From Fragilaria crotonensis (taxonomy: Eukaryota > Bacillariophyta > Fragilariophyceae > Fragilariales > Fragilariaceae): 56,671 nt of DNA. Made by a program: the position numbers and the translations under genes. The stretch is from the NCBI GenBank assembly GCA_022925895.1, contig JAKSYS010000398.1, positions 1-56,671 of the forward strand, in the 5' to 3' direction. Below, piece by piece: positions 33,560 to 45,005 of the stretch. Each line of letters opens with the position of its first letter. Within the stretch, counting starts at the first letter, position 1. Under the pieces are notes generated by a model. It saw only the letters and a list, made by a program, of their open reading frames with translations, searched no databases and was not told the DNA's origin.

Positions 33560-36500
33560 ATGTCTGACAAGAAGGATAACAGCGATAAACGCAACAAACC
33601 CTATGTTGACATTACTCCAAAGTCCTTTGCTGCTTTTATGCGTCAACCAATCAGTGGTCTAGATATCAAGAAGCGTGCGAATTCTGTCAAACGCAGCGAT
33701 TCATTTGGGAATGTCAGCAAGAATAAGAAATCTAGAGTGGACACGCCAAAAACAAAGACAGTTGGCGACACCAATGTTGTTCCGGCAACACCAATGGAGC
33801 TGGTTCAGTCCGCGACGCCTTCCATCTTGCGCGTCACTCGAAAACACGCCGCTACTACGGTACAAGTTACGAAACCAAAAGGTGCAACCAAAGCACCACG
33901 AGAAATGGCCAAATTCCCAAATCCTTCGCAATCAGATGTACTGTCATACCTCTGTCAAGATTTCGGACTGCAACTAATCGACAGCAAGAATGGTGACAAT
34001 GTTAGTACTGCCGTCTCATGCCGTTGGGAAGGACAGGAATTTCCGTCCATTGATGCCTTGAGAACACACTTGTGTCGAACGGGACTGGTCGCGCCGAGTA
34101 AAGAGTGGTTTCATAAGAATATGCAACGTGCAGATCGGCTTCGTTACTACGGTGGAGGTACAGATTTGTACGTTCCGGAAACAAAAAAGGCAAGAATGAT
34201 TGCCGATTGGATTCGTCTGGATATTGTCCCCGTCGCCCATCGCAAATTCGCGTCACTCGAACGGTTGGCAAAAAAGGAGGTTCAGACCGTCCTTCGAAAG
34301 GTCGGAGTCCGCGCAACCATGGGCAACTTTGAAATGGACGGCGAGGAGCTGCAATGGAATGAAGTCGAACGGAAATTGGCAACCTTTGGCCTTTCGCAGC
34401 AATTGTGGGAACATCCAGGTGCTACAGAGACTGAAAAGCTGTCGGTGTTGCTTTATTATGTTGACTATGAGGTCATGTGAGTCCAACTTGTTCGCAATAC
34501 TGCGAGCGTTTATGTGAGCAAAAATGGGACTAACCTTTTTCTTGCACCACTCCAAGTGTATTGCAACGTGAATTGACATATATGCCAAGCATGGATGCGG
34601 AGCTGCCTGCCACGACGCGTCCTAGGAGGCGGGTTGTTTTGCAGTCACAACAGGCCAAGGCGCCGGCTCCGCCAAAGTCAATGAACATCGAGGTCAATTC
34701 CAATCCACCGGACAAGACGGTTGAGGAAGATATTGTGTTGGACCAATGGAAAGCACCGGATGAGCGGCAGGTTCCCGACGACTTTCCATTCTTTAGCGAC
34801 AATGAGGAGGGGAAGGAGGACATGCCTGCCGCAGGCTTGCGCCGACCGCTTGAGCCATTTCCCCCGAAGCGCAAAAAAATGAGACGAAAATCGACGTTTT
34901 GCCGCAGAAAGCTCGAGGCCGATGAATTCGTTGGACGCTGCCTGCTGACTTCGCCAGACTTTTGGGATACGCTTGGACAAATTAGACCAAAATCGAGCGA
35001 TTTTGCCTGGGGCAAGCCCATTGGTTACCGACGCCACATGGGTCGAGCGTATTTCGACTCCTTTGTGCTCTTTGGTAAACGGATTCAAGTTGGTAGCTTT
35101 GTGAAAATGGACGAACAATACTATAAGATCATTTCCACGTTCCAAGCAACTCGGTCGTTTATTGGTCGTTGGAGCACAAGAACCGATGAGCTGCAGAACC
35201 GTGGATACGCCTACGTTGAATTGGCACCAATTAAACGCGATACCGAAGGACGTTATTTTCTTTTTCGATCCAACGATTGGAACCCTGGCCACATTGAGGG
35301 AATTCCAACCTCTCTATTTCACCCCAACGGCGATTCACGCGAGCTGGAATGCGTTGCTGTCACATGCTCTGGCGTCTGGATCCGTTCAAGGGTTCATCGA
35401 CCATTCACAGCCGAACAGCAAGCTTTTGTGACAGAGAACGATGCTTTCGCCTTGACCTCCCGGTTCGCCCTTGATGCGTGGCCAGAACTCACCAACGCAA
35501 AGTGTGTGATTCTTTACGCGAATGAACGGGAGTTTAAACTTGCAACTGATGAGAAGTACACGATATTCGACAGTGACGATAGCGATGATTTTGAAGAGTC
35601 GTCGAGTCAACGTATCAAACAAGGAAAATTTAACTGGAACGAAGAACTTGAATGCGACTTAATTGATAACGATCTTGAACCATCGATCATGTTTAGAGGA
35701 AATCTCCTTCCCGAAAAGAAGGTGGATTCCGAACACCTGTATGAAATCCTTATGAAAATAAGTCCGTTGTTGGATGCTTGCGAAGCATGCGATGAATCCC
35801 TGAAGGACTCAGTGTCTGCTCTTAGAAAGGAGCTATTCTTGCGCACCGCGACATCGAGGCTTGATGATTTTTTTACCCTGATTCGTGTCCCTGCAAAATG
35901 GGGTGGCGGCATTGTGAAACCTGAGTATGCAAAGGTGGTGGGATACAGCCGATACAAGAGCAAGATCCAACAGCTAGCATGCGAGCATGTTGCGAATCGC
36001 GAGGACACTGTCATGATTGCTCCTTGTGGGTCGGGGAAAAGCATGGCCTTTGTGCATGCGGCTCTAAACTCAGGCGGAAAGGTTAACATTGTGATTGAGC
36101 CCCTCAACGCAATCATTAAGAGCCAGCTTGTGGAGTTGCAATACTTGTCAGGGTACATTGATATAGAACAGCTCTATAGTGAAGATGACGCCAGAGAGCA
36201 TCGAGTTCTCAGCAGCTACAACAGAATGCAAATGATAATTAATGATACTAAGGTGAGTCCTATTGAGTTGCAATCGGGAAAGCTCAGCCTGGCAAAATTT
36301 CTCACCGATTTCACTAAAGCAGGATGGCTGGATGTCGAAGCCCCTGCTTCTTTTCGCCACGCCAGAACTAATTGAACAAAGATTGCCACAGTTGAAGGTC
36401 CTAGCTGCAGAAGGTTTCCTCTCCAGTGTTACCGTGGACGAGATGGACATGATTGATCGAAGTCGTGGGGGCTTTCGTGGTGTCTATACCAATCTGGCAG

Positions 36501-39500
36501 AAAAACTTCGTCTCCACTGCGAAGGAGCCAAGTTCATTTTTCTCTCAGGCACCATCACAACCCGCGGGTTGGTGAGTTTGTTGCCATCTGTATCGATAGC
36601 TCAACAACTCCCTGAAGTTACGAAACCATTGCTTGTGATCCACGAACGCGCCCTGGCAGATTCCCTTTCCTTTCATGTCGAACGCAAAGTCAACGATGAA
36701 CAGGTAGGTCTCGAGATTTGTGATGCGGCGGTTGGTGTTGTCCCTACGCATTAATGCTTATCGTGCATGCAGGTAGCTGAACGTATTGTGTGGTGGATCA
36801 GAAACGCCAAGGGCCCGGTGAAATGTTTGTGCTACTGCCTCACGAAACCTAGATGTCGAAAAATTGCCCAACTGCTTGAAGACAGGGGGGTAACTTCAAT
36901 GCCAGTGACGAGTGAAGAGAAATCAGCCTTCAGTGAAGTGTTACAGTCCTTTCGAAAGGGACGCATTTCCGTTCTATGCTGCACAGGAGTCTTGGGAAGA
37001 GGATTCCATGTTGATGACATTCGCTTTGTCTTCCACGCTTCAGTTCCATTGGACCTCACGGAGTACATTCAGCAAACGGGGAGGGCAGGCCGAGATGGTA
37101 AGCGAGCTCGATGCATCTTGTTCTACAGAGCGCAAGACTTCGCCACTGTTCGCAGAATCAAAATTCGGCCCGACGACCCGGACGTCGTTCGAGAATCTGT
37201 CGATGCGGATATTGCCGAGGTGGCTTCGTACGCCATGACAGACAAGTGTCGGTATTCTCAATTGGCATCCTCTGCTACACTCAAGCAATGCAGGCCATCA
37301 GACCAACGATGCAATAAGGATGCTCCTTGCGACATTTGTGTTAACATGAATTCTCAAGTATTTGACATTGGAATGAGTCATGTGTTCGATTCAATAAGCG
37401 ACCACACTGCGTGGGAGTTCGATACGAACCAGCCTTCACTGAGCGATGATCTACTCCAACTCTTTCTCAATACGAAGATTCTCGAAAAGAAGGGTCCTAG
37501 GCAGCTGCAGGCAGGCTTAAATTTCCATCATGTCCATGAGCAGCTGACGACAGGAGCTGTTGGATTCTTTGTCAAACATAAGAAAGGAGATATCGAGCAT
37601 GACTCGTCGAGGTCGTTGGAAGAGAATTACTCAATGGATTGTCCGAAAGTAAAGATTTTTGATTACGAGGAGCTGCATGATCAGGCACTTTTTGGGAACA
37701 CAAACGAAGTGGATGACTCAATCGATCCCCTAGATCGTTTGCGAGTTCCATTTCTGGTCCGATTTGAATCCGAAAGGTAAGTCACACTTCCGATTCCAAG
37801 GTTATGCATCCACGCCAATAAGGATCTATCTCTCAATTCGTTGATGTTAAACAGAGCTCGGCAGTCCAATGCAGAGTGCGAATCGAAGATCATGGACCAC
37901 TTTGGGTCCGAAGTTGTTGGTTCTCTCGATTGCTTGGATGCCTGTAGATTCTTGAAAGGTCTACTGCCCCGTCGTGAAGCTGGGCGATACGAATCTGCGC
38001 TTCCTCGGTTGCCGGCGTCTGAGAATCAACTTTCATTTGACGAATTTAACAGTGGCTCAGGATTGTATTTTCATGGCGAGTTAGACGCCAACAATGTCAT
38101 TCGTTTGTTACCTCCAGAGCGGGCCAACAGTCGAAGGATATTTAGAAAGTTTGGCAGCGATCGTTTCCTTCACGTAAAGGTCGCTGGAGATCTGCCCGAC
38201 GAGCGCGTGATGAAAAAGTTCACCCAGAAAAACGTGTTATCCGGACGGACCTACGCGTACTTATGGTGTAAGGCGCAGAAGTCTCCCCAATGCTTCGTTC
38301 TGTTTGCTGAACGCGGTTTCGGGATTACCGAGGAGTTATCCGCTGAGCAAGTTCTAGACTGGTGTATTCCGCGAGAGCTCAATCCGGACTTAACAGTTGC
38401 GAAGGAGCTCAAGCGAATGAAGCTCGCGTTTTCAAAAACTACCCCGTCCTTTGTTCTGCCAGAAAATTCAGTTGAGCTGATTGATGACATTTTAGGGGCG
38501 AGAGGAACACTGATGACAGACGGTGCTGGGCTCTTGTCAAGGGGTGCTCTTAACGAAGTATGGAGATGCTACTCCGGTGGATCAACGTTGTGCCCATTTT
38601 CATCGTTTCAAGGCCGTCTTGGTGGCTTTAAGGGGATGTGGGTACTGGATGATTCCCTACCAGGGATTCAGATCAAATGTCGACGTTCCCAATTGAAATT
38701 CAACGTTCCAATGAAATCGTTGGCATCAAGTACCAATACGTTTCACACGAAGGAAGATTCGCTGTACGATACGGTCGAGGTGAACAGTTGGGATGAGAAA
38801 CCCGAGAAAGGTTTTTTGGTAAGTATCGGTCGTTACCATTAGAGCACAAGTTCATGTTTAATGAAGGTCTAACCTTTGTGACGAACACACAGTCTGTCCG
38901 GCTGGTCCAGATTCTGGAACGCCGAGGTGTCAGTCTTGATTATTTCCTTCGCTGCGCGGATCATGGCCTGTGCTGGCTCGACGAGCTTGACAGTAATCTG
39001 CCATCCAGTCAAGCCCACTTTTATGACGAGATTCGTAGGAGGCACAGCAATATTGTCGCCATGAATGAGAAGGAGGAGCAGGCCAATGATGACATACTCT
39101 TCCATATGGCCTCTGCGAAACTTGACCCTAGCGAGCCGTATTATGCAGCCCAAAGGCGAAATTTTGTGAAGAAAACCGCTGACAGTATGCGGAACAAGGT
39201 GAGGATCTCGTGCTTTAACTTATCCATTCCGTTGCCTGACGTTACTAACCCATGGAGCCGCACGCGAAGGCCCGATATCCGTTGAAGGATTCATGGCACG
39301 TACGTATGCTTCCCGATCATATGCAACTTCTGAAGGAAGGGGAGGCCTTTGTTGCCCTGCCACATGAAGCGCACGGATCTCTACGTGAAGCAAAGGAGGT
39401 GCTTGCCTTTCGAAATCCATCCTACTTTGATGGGGATTTAAGGAAGATGACCTTGGTTCACTACGACGATTTGCTCCTGCGAGCTGATGAGGAGGATAGA

Positions 39501-40535
39501 AAACCTGGCAGGGTAGGGCGAGAATGGGTCTCCAAATTTCAAGGTTTTTTCAGTAATTTGATATCCGCAATCGTACTTAGCACCGTTGGTTCTGAGAGCG
39601 AGGCCGATCGAATGAGTGGGGGTGATTTTGATGGTGACAAGGCGTGGATATGCTTTGATCGCGATCTCGTCGAACAAGTGGCTGCGTCTGAACCCGCAAC
39701 AAGGCCTGATCCTCCACCGAAAGATCGTGCCGAACACCGGCTCGTCGTTGATGCAAGTGTGATACATCGAATAAAGTTCGCTCGTCATTTCAAGTACCAC
39801 CAGCGGCAACTTGGATTCCTGGCCAATACTCTCGACTTTGCCATGGACATGTTCGACGATTTCAGCACGAGCCCTATAATCGATGACATTGCACGGCAAG
39901 CATTTCTGCAAGTGGATCATCCTTATCAACTTTGCGCGCCCAAATCGGTTACCATGGACTATTTGAATTTGCAGAAGCAACCACATTGGAGCCTGAACCA
40001 AACGCTTCGTGCTGGGGAGGAACACGAGAAGGCCTACTGCTCTCAGAAAGCGATGGGAATTCTGTGGGATCACGTTGAAACAAAGATTGCAAGGGCTGTT
40101 TCGCACGGCAACGGCAACGAAGTTCCAAATGCGCATATACTGGAGCTGGCAGATACAGCATGTACTCGATTGGATTTTCCGGCATTGAAGTCAAAGATGC
40201 GAAAGGCTGTCGTTGACTACAATTTGGTATTAAAGGAACTGATGAGCTCAAAGCTGGTTTCGGTAGATAAAGTTGCCGAAAGGACTCATGAACTTGCGCA
40301 AGCTGAAAGAGCGAGACTCATTATTGACTCATTTGATTCAGAAGATGACAGAACTCTTGCAGCTGCTGTCCTCTACAAGGAGTGTGGTGATTCAAAGGGG
40401 TTTGCCTGGAAGGTCGCGAGAGATTACTTGATTTTAATCGTTGTTCGAGCTCAAAATAGGGGGAAATCTGCCATGCCAATCATAATGGATTCTGAAATCG
40501 ACAAACTGGCATTTGGGCGCAAGCAAAATAAATGA
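33560..40535 (+). CDS. RecQ-type helicase fused to a eukaryotic RNA-dependent RNA polymerase
   Basis: Seven exons: 33560-34476, 34557-36252, 36323-36703, 36773-37776, 37855-38818, 38893-39198, 39270-40535. All phases agree and give 2177 residues with no frame correction. The N-terminal 750 residues are unassigned, with a possible BAH-like part (RIQVGSFVKMDEQYYKIIST). Helicase: Walker A APCGSGKS (Lys about 800), FATPELIEQ, motif II DEMD (910-913), FLSGTITTR, then FRKGRISVLCCTGVLGRGFH and QQTGRAGRDGKRARC (1098 on), and a RecQ-like cysteine cluster CRPSDQRCNKDAPCDIC. Polymerase: MTDGAGLLSRGALNEV, FSSFQGRLGGFKGMWVL, IQIKCRRSQLKF, then MSGGDFDGDKAWICFD with the catalytic DFDGD at 1875-1879 (39624-39638). 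Neurospora uses separate RecQ (QDE-3) and RdRP (QDE-1) proteins in quelling; here both are one polypeptide. Coupled unwinding and dsRNA synthesis is inferred. The acceptor of the last exon could also be at 39258. Confidence 0.92.
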
Positions 40536-40702
40536 CTCACCATCAGTACTACGTCTCAATGTCAGGACTACTTAAAGGTGATGCCACCTCTCTATAGCTG
40601 CCTACTGATCAACGTTACGAACTCCATTATACTAGTCGTCTTACAAGGCTCACATTTCAGTGTGGACAGCGGTAAAAAGCTGTGCAAGGCATAAAGTACG
40701 CC

Positions 40703-43424
40703 TTATGGATTTCGATTCGGTTCCTGGTTTGTCATCCACGCCGGCATGGTCATTGCACGACCACGACCGCGGCCCAGGGTCGGATTGACCCGAGTCTCAG
40801 AAAACGCTGTAGGCGCAGCTACCTGTACGGCCACTGACTGTTCCTGTGAATCATTCGGTTGGCGCGAAGGGATCCCAACATCATTACCTTGACTTGTCAT
40901 CCATGCAGGCTTATTGACATGAGACCCTCTTCCTAATCCGGGACCACGGCGTTCCGACCGCAGAGGTTGGACTGGGTGCGGTTGGACGGGACGCTCAACA
41001 TTCGACGCAGGAGGAGAAGTCACAACATGCTCGCGCAAACCGAAGTTTTCGCTGGTTGTTTGCCAAGCAGGCCTATTCAGATGGGCGCCCCGGCCACGTC
41101 CATTTCCAGGTATTTGATGATCTTTCCCCTGAATTGAAAATGTGAGCGTTAGCTTAACGAGTGAGGAAAACCATTGCTAAAACCAACATACATAAGTACA
41201 CTCACATTTCCGACTCCCATAACTACCTGGCCTTGCTGCGGGAGCTTTGTTGCGGATGAAGCTGCTTGGAATATTGCGTTCGCAATTTGGTCCGCTGGCG
41301 TGATCGCAGTTGTTCCCACAGCATCAACAACGCTCGATAACAGTGGAGGAGTCACTGAAGTCTTCAGCTCGAAAGAATTTAGACCTTGGCTCGGGGCTCT
41401 ATCTCCCGCGCTTCCCCAAATGCCGAACCTCACTCTATTTGACGACGCAGCCCAAGCATAAATAGAATGCCCACTGTCCAGCGATTCATCTTGTTCCACA
41501 GGGGTGTTTTCAGTGTCTGTTGGGAAGCCCCATGCAGATTTTCCTCCCCAAGTAGAGTTCAATTGGGTAGGCGGAGCTGACCTGCCTGGTGGATTTTCTT
41601 GCGACGCAGTCGTGCAAGCACTGACAAGCCTTTGGTGCATTGCTCGCATACGTAGCTTTTGTCCTGCCTTTTGGTAATTAATGGTGGAAGGAGGCGGCAG
41701 CTGTTCAGTAGACGAGCTTGCTGCAGCGGCTGATGGTTGTTCGCCAGAATTGGCATTATTCTTTCCTTTCTCCACTTGCGCGGTAGCTTTAGAGCGATCG
41801 TCCATCATGGCGAGGAATCGACCTCTGGCACTGTTGCATTCGATACTTAAACTGGCAAGCTTCAACTTGCTCGTAATCTCGCTAATCTAGAAAGAGAATA
41901 TCGAGTGAATACGAAAAACAAAAAAATCGATACGAAGGGAGAAAATCAACCAGCTTACCTTCTCCAACGCTTGCATAAAATCAATGCCATACCTAGCTGG
42001 GTCCTTGATCGTGTCCAATGCAGCTTTTGACTTTAGTACTCTGCACTTCGCACTGAACTTACAAAATTCCAGGAAAAGCTCGGAAAGCAATGACGTCCTG
42101 AGGGGATGACTACTAGGCATGCTTGAGTTGGCGGATTTCGAGGCCTCTTCAAATTTAGCGAAAAGAGCCACCGCCTGACTACTCCACCTCTTGCAAAAGA
42201 TTTTGACCAAAGGCTCCTGGTTCTTTGCCTTTCCCTTTCCAAATAAAGTCTTTTCAAACTTCGTGATAACTTCCGTCGCCAGTGGCTGTTCATAGATATT
42301 TGTTAACACGAGCGCCACCAAAACTTTGTATTCCCAACTCGTGACAGATGTTCTCATTTTTGCAACAATGAACTGTTCCGCTGATTCATTACTTTTGAAG
42401 GCGTAGCCGGCGGCTCTCAAATCCGCCATTGTTTCACACTCGCATACTTCTTTATTGAGGTACGGTCGCATATCATCCTGCTCGAAACAATTTGTGTGAA
42501 TGTGAGTCTATGTGTATTGTATCGTGTTCATTCGAGGGAGTCAAAACTTACCAACGCACCTTTCATCCGCAGAGGTTGAAAGGTTGTTTCGGTCAAAATC
42601 ATTGACAGTCGATGCTCGCTTGCACGTTTTTCTTCTCCGATGACTCCTTCCTTATGATTCGCGTCTTCGACCTTCGTCTGCGATTTACTCTTCCCATCTG
42701 AATTTTCAAACCCGGCATCATTGGTCGTTCTTTTCAATGGTGTCGGAGCCTCCTTGATAACACGCTTAAGTTTCTTCGCTTTTCTTGGCGACGATGACAA
42801 AGTCGATTCTTGATTCACGACTTCCTCGTCATCAGTGTCCATGAGATCTGACACCCGGAGCTTATCCGCGCGCTTTCCGCTGCTCTCAACTGCACCATCA
42901 CCATTCTTGGTCGTCCTTTTCAACGGTGCAAGAGACCCCTTGACATCACGGTGAAGTTTCTTAGATCTTCTTGGCGACGATGTTGAAGTCCCATTATTGA
43001 CCGATTTTTCTCTCCGTTCTTCTTGATCGGCGATTTCCTCGTCATCAGTGTCCACAAGGTCCGATATCCGGCGTTTCTCTTTACGCTTCCGGCTGCCCTC
43101 AACCACAGTGTCCAACTCACTCCCCGGAGTTGTTCTCTTTTTCAAGGGTGGCAACGTCGATAAAGTCTTGTTGGTCGAAACCTCGGACACCCCGGGTACC
43201 TCCAATTTGGCATCCACCCTTTTCTTCTTCAATCTCGGCAACAGCGTCTCATCTCCATTTTCAGTCTTGACCGTTTTCGATTCTCGTTTGTGATTTACCT
43301 CATCTGCTGCTTCTTGTAGTCGTTCAGCATAGACCCAATTGGGATTGACGCGTCGAGTTGGTGCATTGTCATCATGGAGCAATTCACCCCAGGGATACCG
43401 ACCTCCACGACGTTCGGCTGCCAA
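40703..43424 (-). CDS. WG-motif nuclear protein, paralog 2, with GRG/PAWMT repeats
   Basis: Four exons on the minus strand: about 43424-42552, 42477-41959, 41886-41206 and 41128-40703. It shares with paralog 1 the junction block TETTFQPLRMKGAL, the helical domain (DDMRPYLNKEV, RAAGYAFKSNESAEQF, WEYKVLVALVLTNIY) and the WG block STWGGKSAWGFPTDT plus RFGIWGSAG, with introns at the same places. The extra last exon has three copies of a glycine/arginine unit ending PAW(M/Q)T (GRGAHLNRPAWQT, GRGSHVNKPAWMT, GRGRAMTMPAWMT). The N-terminus is rich in KKRKEKRR-type clusters and has duplicated RISDLVDTDDEE / RVSDLMDTDDEE segments, as in nuclear proteins. The start is not resolved: the frame is open to a stop at about 43456 but lacks an ATG, while an ATG in another frame lies at 43495, so a lost base or a further exon is likely. 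Argonaute binding is inferred. Confidence 0.72.
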
Positions 43425-43553
43425 GGCTGACGCAAGCTCATCGCGTCCATTCTCGCGACGTTACGTTCTGTTTGAGAGCAGTCGCAAAGGCGCATTTAGG
43501 AAATTGAGGATGAAAGCCCAAGAAATGATTCTTGATAAATGTCGCGTGCCGTT

Positions 43554-44320
43554 TCAAGAGTTGCAAATCAAATGGTTCGGGTGAACGATCGGGAATTTGG
43601 CTAGTAGTTGAGGACTGGGTGTGAGTTCCTTGTGGAGGGCATCGGGAGTTTGGTTGGCGTGACGTGTCAGCAGTGCGAACGAGTCGGGAGTCTCATCAAA
43701 CAAAAACAAGTCGCACAAATTGGAGACGAGTCCTAATTTGGCACGCAACTCAAGATGCAGTTCGTCCTGACTCGGGTATGTGACAACAATACACGAATGA
43801 TCGTTGGTCTGTTGTATTCCATCGACTGTAACATGGACCGGATATGTAATCTGGCGACTGCAGGGTCTCTTCAACCAATACCAGGCTCGGTCTGTTTGAG
43901 CCCATATTCCTCTTAATTCATTATCTCGGTCCACAGACCATCTCCCATCATAGTTGATCCGGACTGGAATGTTGTCATTTCCTTCTTGTTGTGCGACCAG
44001 CATTCCACGAAGTGTATACGAACCGGGGTGCGTCGCATCTTCCAAATTAATGCGAATCGGCAAAGTCGAGTCACTCTTGGTCAAGTACCAATCCTCCAAA
44101 GCGCGATAAATGAAATGATGGCCTGTTATATCGTAGGCTCTGCCTTTCATGAGTGGAATCTATTGAGTCATGCAAGGATGAGATCAATACCGTTAGTATG
44201 TGAAGATCCGGTAGATCACATGATCAACGAAATCAATGGAAACAAAACGCATGAGCTCCAAAACAAACTTACATCTTGTTCGGTTAACTCCATCGTTGAA
44301 ATTGATCTCCTTGCCTTCAT
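43554..44320 (-). CDS. Unknown protein, possible RFTS-like segment
   Basis: Exon 1 (44320-44273) encodes MKARRSISTMELTEQD. A phase-0 intron (GTAAGT...ATAG) joins it to exon 2 (44159-43554), giving 217 residues. The segment HFIYRALEDWYLTKSDSTLP and, about 60 residues later, ELRGIWAQTDRAWYWLKRPC recalls the iW.qT..A.Y.L..P pattern of replication-foci (RFTS/RFD) domains in DNA methyltransferase 1-type proteins. That is a weak resemblance by eye, not a domain call. The rest is acidic with SQDELHLELRAKLGLVSNLC. It is next to, and on the same strand as, WG paralog 2, with only about 130 bases between them. Function unknown. Confidence 0.55.
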
Positions 44321-45005
44321 GGCAATTCAACGTTGACGATTGATGTATTAGGGGTATTGGCGTTAGATAGCAAAATTGTAGGGCGTTCAATGTTCTGGTC
44401 GTTACTGCAATAAAAGTGCCAGGAGCCTGGTAGTAGTAGACCTGGTATCTTGCCTGCTATCATTGAACAACAGCAGCAGAACAATCAACTATTCTACTGC
44501 AGTTCTCTCGGAGAAGTGTCTATGATAGTGAAGGAGGTTGGAGGAGGAAACCGAGACATGTGACTGGGAACTGGGAAGTGACAGTCGAAGATCGTCGCAC
44601 GGTTCATGGCCACGGTCCAATGCCAACAGTGATCGTGCTTGCCGCCTGCCAGTACAATACTCGCAGGCTCGCAGGCGCTCTAAGCAGCGAGTCAACACGT
44701 AATGCCTGTACTCGTACCTTCTGGTACTCCGGTACCCCGTAGCACAGTATTGAAGGCTGACAGTACTCCAGTACTAATTACGCTCTTATTCAGTACAGTC
44801 GTACTCCAGTGAAACATGACAAACAGTACAGTACTACAGTACACGATGCCAAGTACCCTATGCATACCTGGTCCAAGGCGTGCACATTCTGTACGAAAAA
44901 AGGCGGAGTTTATGCACGTTACGTATGGGCACAACTCTGCTATAATAGACCTCGATACTGCTGTGCAACAGTATATTCTTCTTCATCATTGAAACGCTTT
45001 GACTA
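44321..45005. other. Intergenic, GTAC-rich
   Basis: No gene is recognised. Between 44690 and 44870 there is a dense run of GTAC-centred palindromes (GTACTCCAGTAC, GTACAGTACTACAGTAC and similar). Confidence 0.4.

Noticed and set aside
35990-37200. Dicer-type or DEAD-box helicase instead of RecQ
   Set aside because: The GRGFH motif, QQTGRAGRDG and the cysteine cluster after motif VI follow the RecQ order, and no RNase III or PAZ part is present.
17874-44320. Genes of a viral RNA polymerase
   Set aside because: Both polymerases have the DxDGD loop and the KG and RPSM blocks of cellular RDR/QDE-1 enzymes, not the GDD palm motif of RNA viruses, and they contain introns or nuclear-type extensions.
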